A stretch of 17,433 nucleotides of DNA, from NCBI GenBank assembly GCA_019973155.2, contig BPQB01000185.1, positions 1 through 17,433 of the forward strand. Direction: 5' to 3'. The notes beneath the pieces are model-generated. The model was not told where the DNA came from and did not search any database. It saw nothing but the letters and a program-made list of their open reading frames with translations. Every line of letters begins with the position of its first letter. Within the stretch, counting starts at the first letter, position 1. This document shows, one piece after another, positions 1-10,205 of this stretch. Source of the stretch: Phanerochaete sordida. Taxonomy: Eukaryota > Basidiomycota > Agaricomycetes > Polyporales > Phanerochaetaceae. The position numbers were made by a program, and so were the translations under genes.

Positions 1-1311
1 GAGAACTATACCAGAGAGTCCGTGCTTGCTGACCGACACAAAGCTGCGAAGGGTAGTGCCAGGGGTCCTGGCCACCAAGCGCGCGCTTACGCTTTGTTTG
101 GGTAGCTGTCCACTCCCTGTTGCCATATGTTCGGCCGGTCGGCCGGCAGATGGCGCCCGAGGGCAGGAGCCGAAGCGCCGGCGGTTGGCTTCTGTGTACT
201 CCTTCGACCATACACACTTCGCTTACACTTTGCCGGCCTCGCAGAGGAACGTGGTAATGATATGGCACATCGTACAGTGTTTGTGAACATAGTAACGCTG
301 TAAGCAACAGGAAGGGCCGCCTTCCAGCGTCCTTGCTTCATGCCGCGAGGCCGGCTCGGAGGCCCCGACGACTGCATGAGAGGGTGGCCCAGGCCTTCGA
401 CTCCGGCGAAGCACTAGAACATCATTATGCTCTCCCGCTGTGGTCTGGCGCCGTAGCGTGGAGTACGGAACAACAGGTGCGTCTTTTCCTGAATTTTCTG
501 GCAAATTGTGCAGTAATTAATCTTGCCCGCTGTTGAATCACATAGTACATGCATATGTTGACCATCAGCATCGGACAAGAAGACATGAAGACATGTCTCG
601 TGAGCGACCAGCGCAACGACGCAAGCATTGCGAGCCATGAAGGAGCTCACGTACTGTACGCCCCTTATGCTTCGCGAATGGCCCACAAGCTCTCACGTTC
701 CCTATTCCTATCATAGTCGGAGAATACAGCTAGCCAGCAGCACTAGCTTTAGACTGCTCTTGATACCCAATAAAGCGCGACTTACAGCAGAAGTAAGGCC
801 GATACGGATTCCTGACAGTGTCTTCGCTGCGCGATACGCTTGCGGTATCCGAGATGAGTCGGATCTACAGACAGACGACATCCGACGACATCGTTGATCA
901 ACGCTGCGTCTGCTTTGCTGCATCACGCGCATGCAATCATCAGCGCGCGCGCTGGACGCGCAGCGCGCGAGTCGCACGGATAACGCCTACGGAAACTGCA
1001 GGATCGCTATGGGCACTGAAGATACTATTGCGTCGGGGTACTGACGAAGCCAAGACATGCATTCTCAAGCGAGGTGAATATTGTGAAGCCTTTGGCGATT
1101 GGGTACACGACTGACAGCAGCATATAGATCTTGCTTTTAGTCGGGCGCCCGGCTGCAGATGGCGCGTTTTACCGGGCTGTCAGCGTGCCCGAGGCCGTTC
1201 TATGCAGATCAAAATCCCGCCATCACGAGCCCAGACGGCGCTTTGGGCGTGGTGTGTCCCTGGTCGCCTTCTGGGCGTCCTAGTCTTCCAGGTTTCGTCG
1301 TCGCCGTCATC
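1..1311. other. Intergenic region upstream of gene A; no gene supported
   Basis: Only short overlapping reading frames occur here on both strands. None has a recognisable motif, and I could not connect any of them through well-matched splice sites. A short direct repeat, CGACGACATC-like, occurs twice near 885-896. The stretch 945-970 is an alternating GC/CG run. The right end carries the likely promoter and 5' leader of the gene starting at 1312. I see no tRNA, transposase or rRNA. The left edge could hold the end of a neighbouring gene's UTR, but nothing shows it. Confidence 0.5.
1098..1128 (+). promoter_or_regulatory. Possible promoter of gene A (inverted CCAAT plus TATA-like)
   Basis: An ATTGG pentamer (CCAAT on the other strand) sits at 1098-1102 and a CATATAGA element at 1121-1128. 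This is about 185 nt before the chosen ATG at 1312. CCAAT boxes bound by the Hap/NF-Y complex are common in fungal promoters. The spacing is plausible, but both motifs are short enough to occur by chance. Confidence 0.25.
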
Positions 1312-4300
1312 ATGGCATCCGGCCCCACCTCTATTCGCCAAGAACTCGACGATGCCCAAAATACTTTGAACAGTACAGGTATCCAGAAGAAGACCAAGGC
1401 CTTGGAGAAAGGCCTGGATGTCGTCGGTGAGTGATCCAGCTGCAGAGATTCTAGGGTGAACAGCTGACGTAGCATTCGCCAGGGAATGCATACGACCGAG
1501 TGTCAGACCCCGCGTCGAATCCGGCCCTCAGCATTATACCTGATGCTGCAAAGGAGGTTTGGCAGACTCTGCAGCCACGTCTGCAGAATTGGGAGCAACG
1601 CTATGAGCTCTTGGAGAAAGCTCTGGATTCTATCGCGGGCCTGCACCCCGCCATAGGAGGTACTGTGTTCCTCATTGGATTTTGCTGTCAGGGACTAACG
1701 GCAAGCGTTAGTTGCGGTCATCGTTTTCAAGGCCGCGATCCAGTTCGAAGTGACCAGGCGGCAAAATGACCAGAAGATCGCAATCTTACGAGTCACGATG
1801 ATGAACACGATGGAAGAGCTCACGTGGTGAGTTTTTCGTGGAGACCATCGCCTTAAGAAGCGAACTCACTGCCTCGCAGCTTGGAAAGTGTCCTGCCTGC
1901 AGACCGCGCGACGGCGGAGGACCTCATTGGACGTCACCTTGAGGGCATTATCAAGGACATAACTGCTGCAATCAAGAGGTGCGCTACCACCTGCGACAGC
2001 TACCAGAACCGGCACGTCATCAGTAGGTCTGCACCTCTGTCTCAATGCTTCTATTGCTGAGCACTACCCAGTCCGCGCGCTGAAGAGCCTGCCGTGGGCG
2101 CAGAAGCTCAAAGGCTTCGTCGACGAGTTCGACGAGCTCAAGGACCGGCTCCGCGACGCGATCCAGCTACACATCGCGGGAAGCGTGCAGCAGAGTGCGG
2201 TCCAGCTGACCTCGCTCGGCGCGAAGATCGATAGCGTCTTGCTCCTCTTTCAGAACCTACGCACGCCCAGCGAGCAGCGCGTATACGACTTCCTCTGGCG
2301 CGATACGCCGCCGGACCAGCGCTCGAGTATCGTGCAGGACGACCGCCGCGTCGATGCGCTTCTGCGCGAGTTTGGGAAGCCCGCGGCCGACGGTCCAGAG
2401 GGCCCTGCTGCCGCTGCGAAGGCGGCTGTGAGTATGGACGTCGGCAACGAGATCAAGTGGGAGCTCAAGAGCGACCTCGACGACATCCTGAGGAAGTGGA
2501 ACGACGCGTCCTTTGCAAAATTTGAGGCCTCGCAGGAGAAGCTGAAGGCCGAAATGCAGACGATTATCCAACGGGATGGAGACCGCGTCATCAGCCGCAT
2601 TTTGGCCGGTCCTCACGATAGCATCAAGGATCCAGTACGTCAACTTCAAATAATACAATGTTCATCTCACCCACGATTTCACGACAGGGCATCTGGAAGG
2701 TCTGGACAGAGATGGTGCGTACCTCATATATTTAGAGTCACGTAGCCTAGCTTACACCTTTGCCCGATAAAAAGGGCTGGAGGCGCTGCACCGAATCCCG
2801 GCTGCTCGTCAAAGCTCTCCGCGAATATTACGCAGAGATATACGCATGTCTACTAGACGGTCACGACGAAGCCGCACTGGTCCCAGTCGCGATGATCAAC
2901 GACGGGTCTCACGCAGAAGGCACCGAGCACGCGGTTGAGGCTTACGCGGTCGGGGTAGACCCGAGGACCGTGAAAAAGGCGAAGGTATTTTCCGTGGACG
3001 ACGGGTGGACGCTGAAATACATCAGCATGCTCGGTGTGCATCCTCTGCTCGAGATGCTCGACCAGGACTACTCGTCTTGGGTGACGGTCCACGAAATCAA
3101 TATCTTCACGGAGGCTCGTCCCGCGAACTGGAGGTAAGTCCGCGAGAGATTCTCTGGATATAATTGCGCTGAATCCGCTGTCCGTAGTGTGCCGTCCTGG
3201 ATGGCGTACTGGACGATAGGTATGTCAATCTTGCTCGCGCATCTTCAAGTTCGCTCACACGCGCGCAGGGCAAGCGCTATCAACCGCATATTACTACGCC
3301 AAGACTCAGCAAGTCTTGTGGAGCATTCATCAAGCCTGGAAGCAGGTGCTGCCCTCAAACCGCATTCTGGTGGACGCGTTCATGAGCACATACGCCGGCG
3401 TGAACAGCTCGCTTCATCGGCTGCTCGCTGGCGCGTACACCGTGGCGAAGGAGGTAATCGAAGAGCAAGACTTGTTCGATAAGTTCAAGAGCTACATCTT
3501 CGACAAGGAGCGCCGCCTGAAGTCTTTCCTGGAGAAGATTCGATACTACCTCGATGCGCCGAACGCGGTCACCTTGCTTCTTGGCTCCGATCGTCTGGAA
3601 GAGGTATGCAGTGGTTATTGTGCGAGACTCGTGCTGACAACTTTGCGAAGCACCTTCTCCCGATATTTTACCTCATGGCATCGCGGATTCGCGCGGTCGT
3701 CGAGAGTGCTAAGGAGAAGCCGCTGCACGAGAAGGAGCTGAGCGATCTGGCCTACTCACACGGACAGCTGATCCATGCCGTCTTCGGACGCATCGAGACC
3801 ATCAAGAAAGGTGAAACTGCTCATATGCGCATTTCCAACGATACTCACGAGAATTTCAGATATTTGTGGAGTCAATGACCTCCCGGAGAAGGATACTCTC
3901 AAGAAGTTCGCTTCTGGACTTGTACGTGTCTCTCGCAAAGATGACTTTCCTGCGCTCCTAAAACATCTATCCACTGGTAGTATTTCTACTTGGCATACGA
4001 GGACACCGACTGGAGGCTCTCCGACTATTACCAGGAGTTTAGCCTCGAAGACAAGATCCCACCCCTCATTACCCCCTTCGGCGGAGATGCAGACGACGGA
4101 ACACCCCCAGGTGACGCTGCCCCTCAATCCGTCCTGAGATACGGTCCGATAGAGCTCCTCGACTACGAATCTTACGATACTCCGCCCGCCGAAGCACCGG
4201 CAGCGCTCGACATCTTCTACCCGCCCGAAGGCCAAACACCGGGCGCCGCAGACTTGCCGGTGCTCTGGCAGGGCCTCTCCTGGTACGGCCCATACGAGAT

Positions 4301-6164
4301 GACGCGCATCGAGATCGACATGCCCGCGGAAGCTGGCGATATTCGCGGCTTCGGGTTGTACATTGGCGGCGAATTCCGCTTGCGCGGCGTGCGCGACGGC
4401 GCGTCGGTGATGCTGCGCACAACGCGCATCGCCGCCCCGGGCGAAGAAGCGGACGAGGACCTTGACGACGTTGGCGTGCCCGAGCGCAGCTTCTTCAGCG
4501 GCGCCTTCACCGAGGCGGGCGACACCATCGCGGGGCTCACCGCGCACAGTCGCCCTGACGAGGACGTCTGGAACCCCGTGCAGGACCACGAGAAGTGCTG
4601 CACATTCTCGATCCAGCCGAACCACCCCGAGTACTTCGCGATCTTCCGCCCACCGCAGGACGCGTTCGAGCAGAGCCGGCCGAAGGCGCTATGGGCGTTT
4701 GCTCGCGAGGCCATCTTTCATGTCGTGCGAGCGAAGCTGAAGAAGATACCGCGCTGGGCCTGGTTCAAGGCCATCCGAGACCGCCGCCTGCGCTACATCG
4801 AGCTGTATTCTCGCGGAGTCGATCGCCAGTGGACGGGCAAATGGGGCTACAGCTGCCTCGCCGCGCTGGTGTGGGACGAGATTGTGGAGCTTCAGACTAT
4901 CGAGCGCATGATTCCGCTGGCCACCATCCGCTTCTGGAGATCGCTCGCATATCTACTGATGAGGAGTCAGGTCATGCACGAGTAAGTGTCTCCAACGTGG
5001 GCTGCAAAGCGTACGCTCATTCCAATCCGTCGCAGCATTTGGTGCGACGTGTGCCCGAAGCAGGGCCTGCGTCGGACGCGCCTCGTCTGCCTCGACTGCC
5101 TGACATGGCTGAGAGACAAAGAGGGCGCTAAGGCTTCGACTCTGGACCTGTGCATTGAGTGCGGGAAACTCGAGTTTACGAGTGCTTACCATCAGCAGCC
5201 GCACAAGCCCTCGCATCGTCTTCTGCAGGTGCGACGGCCTATTATGGGCGACGCTGCCGCCACATACTGGGCGTCCGAAGGGATGGAGAAGATAGAGGCC
5301 ATGTTCAGCGACGAACAGCCCAAGGTTCCCCAAGACCAGGACCAGGACATGCAGCCAGGAGGCGAAGCTGATGGCACATCTCCCGGCGAAGAGCCCCAGC
5401 CCGAGGCGGTAGAGGGGCCGAAGACCTCAGAGGAAAGCGGGGAAGCAGGTGTGATCGTGATCGCTGAAAACGAAGCCGTGCAGAAGGTAAATGCCGGCGA
5501 CGACGTTGTCGCGGTTGTGCTGGACGGGCAAGCACAGCTGGCTAGGGGTCAGCCTCCAGAACCAGATCAATCGATATCTTCCGCGCCGTTGGGCGGGGAA
5601 CAAGGTGTAGACCCTCAACCAGAGCAACCTGGAGACACAATCAGTGAGCGACACGGATTTCGACGCGCCTGGCTATGTACTGACTGGCGTGTAGACAAGG
5701 CTTGTGCTCGCTGCAAAGAGGCGGTCACACCTCTCTTTTGGTACTGCGTAGAGTGTTCCGGTACGTTCCTTCCTAAGAACAAGATGCAGCAAACATACTC
5801 ACTCCCCGTAGGCGCCACATATGTCTGCGAATCGTGCAATCTGCAAGACGACAAGGACCGCTCAACGCTCGTCACTGGATGGCAGGAAGACCCTGTCATA
5901 CCAGAGAAGCGTCCCGCGGAAGGCGCGCAGCATCAATGGGAGCACATGATGGTGCTCTGGCAGAAGCGTCCGGACTTCGCACCAGAGCTTGCCCCAGTAA
6001 CCGAGGCCAAGCCTTCGGAATCCCCGACGCAGGATGACAGGCTGAAAGCGGTGGAGGACCGAGCACAGAGATTGGAGGACCATCTCCTCCAGATGAAGTC
6101 GATGCTGGCGCTGCTCACCAGTCACTTCAAGCTTCCTATTGAGACGAGCTTGACATCGGACTAG
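1312..6164 (+). CDS. Large EF-hand and double ZZ-zinc-finger protein, function unknown (14 exons)
   Basis: Exons: 1312-1426, 1483-1659, 1712-1826, 1880-2022, 2072-2634, 2688-2714, 2775-3133, 3188-3219, 3269-3603, 3651-3810, 3860-3921, 3981-4981, 5036-5760, 5812-6164. All phases agree and give 1388 codons. The ATG at 1312 is followed by G, and the frame enters exon 2 cleanly. Residues 1-350 are almost entirely helical and resemble the N-terminal helical bundles of fungal STAND/NLR-like proteins, but no NACHT or P-loop follows. Residues 476-487 (DQDYSSWVTVHE) fit an EF-hand Ca2+ loop, with D1, D3, S5, T9 and E12. Two ZZ-like zinc fingers follow: C1033/1036/1048/1051/1069/1072 with H1086/H1090, and C1253/1256/1267/1270/1277/1280 with H1312/H1316. 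An acidic Pro/Glu-rich linker joins them. Residues 1346-1379 form a coiled coil. No signal peptide or clear membrane span is seen. The start of exon 7 is the least certain junction: an in-frame alternative at 2751 adds eight residues. I recognise the domains but not an established function. Confidence 0.85.
5036..5230 (+). other. ZZ-type zinc finger 1 of gene A
   Basis: The zinc ligands follow the pattern C-x2-C-x11-C-x2-C-x17-C-x2-C, then H-x3-H, at residues 1033-1090. The DLCIEC segment matches the characteristic D-L-C-x2-C core of ZZ domains. ZZ fingers usually mediate protein-protein contacts. The 17-residue spacing before the third CxxC pair is longer than usual and contains a charged insert. 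Confidence 0.7.
5761..5811 (+). other. In-frame 51-nt intron inside ZZ finger 2 of gene A
   Basis: The donor is GTACGT at 5761 and the acceptor AG is at 5810-5811. The 51 nt contain no stop, so an ORF reading translates straight through as 17 extra residues. Removing it gives C1253-x2-C-x10-C-x2-C-x6-C-x2-C followed by H-x3-H, a regular ZZ pattern mirroring the first finger. Leaving it in separates the cysteine pairs by 23 residues. I therefore call it an intron. Confidence 0.75.
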
Positions 6165-6888
6165 GCCCAGCCCCGCATGCGCGTCACCACAAGGCGGCCG
6201 TCCGCGAGAGGGCCATGGTCATCGAATGATCGTCTATAGCTGGTAGTACCACCAATATCCATGCAACGTGCACGCTTTTCTGAGTAATATAAGATCAGTT
6301 CGATGATATGCTGCTGAATTGTCGTGTCCTTCCCTCAAGTTCGAAGCATACAATCTTTACTCTGGATTTTCGGCGCCTGGGCGCTATCTGGGAGTCTGGG
6401 ACTGGGAACGAGGCTAGCGATCCAGACTAGCTCCTCCATCTACGTTGTTCGCCTTCACCTTCATTGTCATAGCTACACTTCACTTCGCTGCAAGCAAGCG
6501 ACGGTTTGAAAGTGTCCATGGTAAGTCATCATCCAAATTATATGCTATCGAGGCTTGGATTCGCCACATTTAGTCGTGCAATGGCGACGTACAGGCCGCA
6601 TCCAACCTCGTGCTGATTCCGCAGCGTCGCAGATCTCACCCGATTCTCGGCGTCCAGTCATGTTGACCAAGAGCTCTCCGCCAGCAACTTCTATGTCTGA
6701 TACTTGAGCAGCCTGTCAGCACAACCCCTCCCGCCCACGCGCTGCCACGGGTTCGGCAGCCTTCGCAGCGTGGATCCTCGACCGAAGCATATGTGCCGAC
6801 TCCATCGAATTTATGCATAAATAATCTGTCCGCACGGGCTCGACTGTGATCAGGCCCTCTGCTCTCCTGCGGGCGACGCACGCGCACA
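6165..6888. other. Intergenic region between genes A and B
   Basis: These 724 nt contain the 3' UTR of the upstream gene and the promoter of the GTPase gene. No reading frame in the stretch shows coding character, and I see no RNA gene. An AT-rich patch around 6280-6300 may hold polyadenylation signals, but no exact AATAAA is evident. Confidence 0.5.
6811..6824 (+). promoter_or_regulatory. TATA-like element of the dynamin-like gene
   Basis: An ATAAATAA stretch at 6817-6824 overlaps a perfect 10-bp palindrome, TTATGCATAA (6811-6820). It lies about 65-70 nt upstream of the ATG at 6889, a normal distance for a fungal TATA box with a short leader. The surrounding sequence is GC-rich, so this AT island stands out. 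Confidence 0.4.
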
Positions 6889-9733
6889 ATGTCCTTCGAC
6901 TTCAGCTCGCGAACCTCCGACACGTCCGACGATACTAGCAGGGTGACCCCACCTGATGGTCTCGTCGGACTGTCCGATGTCCGCTATTCGTCTTCGCGCC
7001 GCAAGCTGCTCGACCTCATCAACAGGCTCCACGCTACAGGGCGAGTACCGGTTCGAATGCTGTTCACGCAACCGGCTGCTAACAGTCACGACAGAGTCCA
7101 AGCCGACATGGACTTGCCGCTCATCGCTGTCATCGGGTCCCAGAGTGCGGGAAAGTCTTCACTCATCGAATCTATCTCAGGGATCAAGCTGCCTCGCGCA
7201 AGTGGCACTTGCACTCGGTACGTCCACCTATCACAGCACCGCAAGGGCAACGCCCGGCTGACTGCATGACTTGCAGGTGCCCCACCGAATGCCGTCTGTC
7301 GTCATCAGACGCGCCTTGGCAATGCATCGTCTCACTCCGCTTCACGACTGATGAACGCGGTCAGGCCCTTGGGCAAGCCCGCAACGAGCAGTTTGGCGAC
7401 GTCATCACCGACAAGTCGCAGGTAGAAGAGCGCATTCGCCGTGCCCAACGCGCTATTCTCAACCCAAGCACGTCTTCGGCGCATTTCCTGGCAGGCCCAG
7501 ACGAAGACCCAGCCGTTGGCGAGGTTAGGTTTTCCAACAACTGTATCTCGCTGCAGATTAGCGGCAGTGGAGTCGCCGATTTATCGTTCTGTGATCTTCC
7601 AGGTATGATGCACCGTGTGTCTTCACTGCGCTCCCAAGCTGACCTCCGGCAAGGCATGATTGCGTCTGGCTCCGACAAGGAGGTCATCGAGAACTTGGTT
7701 GTGTCCTACATCGACCGTCCTAGCTGCATCATTCTCGTCACCGTGGCGTGCGAATGTAAGCGACCCATCTATTGTGTGAACATAGCTTGTACTTACACTA
7801 TACTTCGTAGATGATTGGGAGAATCAGCGAGGCTTCGACTTGGCCCAAAAGTACGACCCTGATGGGAAGCGAACCATTGGTAGGCGTCTTTGCGTCCCGC
7901 TCCTTAGCTGTCATGGTTTAATTCAGTGCTGACTCTCGCGAAACCTACAGGCGTGCTCACCAAGCCCGATTGAATTGCCCCTGGCGATGAGGATAAGTGG
8001 GTTCGGATCCTCCGCAACGACAGCCAGCCTCTTGAAAACGGCTGGTTCAGTGTCAAGCAACCGGACACTCTCGCGTTGCAAGAGGGTATCACTTGGGAAG
8101 AGGCCCGTGCCAGCGAGCGCGAATATTTCTCCTTCACTTCGCCGTGGTCGACTCTTGACTACACGTACCAGCGCCAGCTTGGGACCGGCAATCTCACCGA
8201 GCGGCTGAGCAGCATCTTGTCCGCTCTGATCTCGAGGAGGTGAGCTATGGTTCATGCTGGGTTACGATATCGTCTAATTTCCTTCCAGGCTCCCCGAGCT
8301 TCAGGAGGAACTGGAGAAGCTCATTCAGGGCACAGAGGAAGGCCTTCGCCAGCTTTCAAAGGCTCCTTCGCAGGACGTCTTCACCGAGATAATCCATCTT
8401 CTGGGCGATTTCTCCCAGGACCTGGCGACGTGCCTCGAAGGCACGCCCGATCGGGACGGCTTGCTCCAACAGATCCGCCCGCACCAGGCAGTTTTCAAAA
8501 AGTCCATTCGCTCGACTGCGCCCGACTTCAGGGCGACGTCGGCTCCGGTCTTGACCAGCTCGGGTTTCGCAAAGGCGCTTTACGGAAAGAAGACCAGTGG
8601 GGACTCGGACGATGAGGGAGGCGCCATGGTATTCCTCGCCAACGAGGAGGACAAATCGACGATGAAACTCAGCGACCAGCGGCCGATTCATATCGACGAG
8701 GTCATGAAGCGTGCCACTCAGTGTGTTATCCTCATCTCTGTCAGTAGTTGCAGTTCTGACGGCCCGTACCAGAGCCGTGACAAGGGAGCTTCCCGACCAC
8801 TATCCGTTCCTTGTTGCGAACGAATACATCACTTCAATCATCGGGAAATGGAAGCTGCCTGCCGACAAGCTCTACGAAGCTGTTTACCAGTCTATACTTC
8901 ATCATGTGAAGGCACTCACAAAGAAGCACTTCGAGAAATTCGCGCAAGGTGGCTTACATGCCCGCATCAAGTACGTTCTCATCTGCTGCCCACAATGCTA
9001 CGGCTAACAGCCCCGCAGCGCCATCGTCGCCGACTACATGAAGAAGTGCGGCGAGGAGACCCGCGACCGTATTTCTTGGCTGCTGAACCTCGAGAAGCGA
9101 CCGCGCACGCTGAACGACCACTACTACACGGACTACCGTGACAAGTTCCTCGCGCACTACAAGGGCTGCAGGCATGCTAGCACCCACGAGTCACTCATAC
9201 GGAGCCTCAACGCGTACGACTCCGGCGCACTCACCGGTAGCGGTGGCATCATCTCGAGCTCGCGCAAGTCGCCCGTCCCCGACTTCGCGGACAGCACGGC
9301 GAAGGTCCTTTCCGGGCTCCAGGAAATCAACATCTCCGCCAAAGCGACGGACCTGCCGAAGCTGCTGCCCTCGGACCCGTACGAGCCCGCGCTGCACATC
9401 ATGGCGACCGTGCGCGCATACTTCCAAGGTAATCCCATCAGCAAAATCCACCATGCTTCACACCGCTGACGCTGCTCGCTAGTCGCGTACAAGCGCTTCG
9501 TCGACAACGTCCCGAACGCGATCGACTACGAGCTCGTGCTCAGCCTCGCGCGCGATCGCGGGCTCGAGACCGCGCTGCTGCAGGGGCTCGGCATCACCGG
9601 TCCCGACGGCTTCGCGCGCTGCAAGGAGTTCCTGCAGGAGCCCCCGAACGTCGTCGCGCGCCGCGAGGAGCTGCACAAGCGGTGGGAGCGCCTCGACTCG
9701 GCTAGGAGGGAGCTGATGGAGATGTGGATGTGA
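6889..9733 (+). CDS. Dynamin/Mx-like large GTPase with an in-frame TGA at codon 265 (10 exons)
   Basis: Exons: 6889-7040, 7095-7217, 7277-7602, 7654-7755, 7811-7879, 7951-8239, 8289-8720, 8773-8970, 9019-9428, 9483-9733. The phases agree and give 784 codons including the terminal TGA. Large GTPases of this family self-assemble through a stalk and remodel membranes. Visible motifs are the P-loop GSQSAGKSS (residues 65-73), a conserved Thr region (GTCTR), DLPG (198-201) and TKPD (261-264). A stalk containing LNDHYYTDYRDKFLAHY and a C-terminal GED-like segment (about 701-783) follow. There is no PH domain and no proline-rich tail, so the layout is Mx/Vps1-like rather than classical dynamin. Oddities: TGA at 7971-7973 immediately after TKPD, where Arg is usual, a GC-AG first intron, and two in-frame introns. 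The ATG at 6889 has A at -3. If the TGA is real and terminates translation, the product is a 264-residue partial GTPase domain and the locus may be a young pseudogene. Confidence 0.88.
7041..7094 (+). other. GC-AG intron 1 of the dynamin-like gene, in-frame, 54 nt
   Basis: No GT donor gives a family-like protein here. Taking GCGAGT at 7041 as donor and AG at 7093-7094 as acceptor joins RLHATG to VQADMDLPLIAVIGS, the usual run into the P-loop in basidiomycete dynamin-like proteins as I remember them. A branch-like CTAAC lies at 7079-7083. The 54 nt contain no stop, so retention would add 18 residues just before the first strand of the G domain. The choice rests partly on family memory and not on an alignment. 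Confidence 0.6.
7603..7653 (+). other. In-frame 51-nt intron after DLPG in the dynamin-like gene
   Basis: The donor is GTATGA at 7603, a branch-like CTGAC lies near 7639-7643, and the acceptor AG is at 7652-7653. Splicing gives CDLPGMIASGSDKEV, close to the family pattern after the G3 motif. Unspliced sequence is also open and inserts 17 residues (starting MMHRVSS) into a loop near the nucleotide. Confidence 0.7.
7971..7973 (+). other. Premature in-frame TGA (codon 265) in the dynamin-like gene
   Basis: Exon 6 reads G-V-L-T-K-P-D-stop-I-A-P-G-D-E-D-K. The codon after TKPD is normally Arg in this family, and CGA to TGA is a single C-to-T change at a CpG. The same frame is open from 7974 to the next donor at 8240 and through four more exons. 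Moving the upstream acceptor to the alternative AG at 7925-7926 keeps the same frame and does not remove the stop. Confidence 0.85.
9483..9733 (+). other. GED-like C-terminal segment of the dynamin-like gene (last exon)
   Basis: The last exon encodes a helical, Arg/Glu-rich end (VAYKRFVDNVPNAIDYELV and onward to MEMWM), typical of the GTPase effector domain that packs against the G domain and bundle-signalling element. It stays fully open and conserved although it lies 468 codons downstream of the in-frame TGA, which argues the stop is recent or not decisive. Confidence 0.65.
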
Positions 9734-9980
9734 TGCGTGTCCTGGCGAGCTGATCGTTTTCGGGTGATTCTTCTTGGTATCTAGGAGTGTCATCGACGAT
9801 GTTCTCAATCCGTAGGCGTACTGTCCGTCAATGTATATTCCCTTGAGCTGCGAATAGTATAGCGTCAGCTTCAGGTTGAACTTACTGTACCACGAGATAC
9901 ATACATCACGACAAGCGTATGAAAACCTTGTCTCACAGCGCTACATCGCGACGAGCACATCAGCAGAAAATTCGCTCGTA

Positions 9981-10151
9981 GGCCGGAATAGATATGCCAG
10001 GTAGGCGGCCAACGGGCCGGCGTCCGATGGCCCAGGGTGAGCTAGCGATACCAGACCGACGATGCCTTGCAAGGTCTGGCAATCGAATTCCGGGCTGGTA
10101 TCCTCCTGTCAACCCTCTGCCGATCCGGTAGCTCCCCGGTATACCTAGGCC
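9981..10151. repeat. GC-rich dyad-rich segment 1, possibly MITE-like
   Basis: The segment is packed with GGCC/GGTA words and short inverted pairs. An example is GATACCAGACC near 10047 against GGTCTGG near 10073 and GGTATCC near 10096. It ends in GGTATACCTAGGCC (10138-10151). It shares GCGATACC(A/G)GAC (10045-10056) with the second segment at 11419-11430. No clear target-site duplication is visible, so a transposon origin is only a suggestion. Confidence 0.3.
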
Positions 10152-10205
10152 AACCCTTCCAGGTGTCCCTCGTGATGTGATGTCACAGCCGTCACCACGT
10201 CCAAG

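Noticed and set aside
885..970. Short repeats and alternating CG run as a possible element
   Set aside because: Too short and too simple; no inverted ends, no array structure and no link to a gene.
3756..4625. 289-codon open frame on the minus strand
   Set aside because: It lies antisense to exons 10-12 of gene A. The plus strand has consistent splicing and protein-like composition, while the antisense product has no motif.
7050..7060. B-box-like GGTTCGAATGC
   Set aside because: It lies inside the first intron of the GTPase gene with no A box upstream; chance match.
7880..7950. Alternative acceptor at 7925-7926 that might bypass the TGA
   Set aside because: It is 24 nt upstream, so it keeps the same frame and still reads into TGA at 7971. 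It also adds eight residues that do not fit the family.
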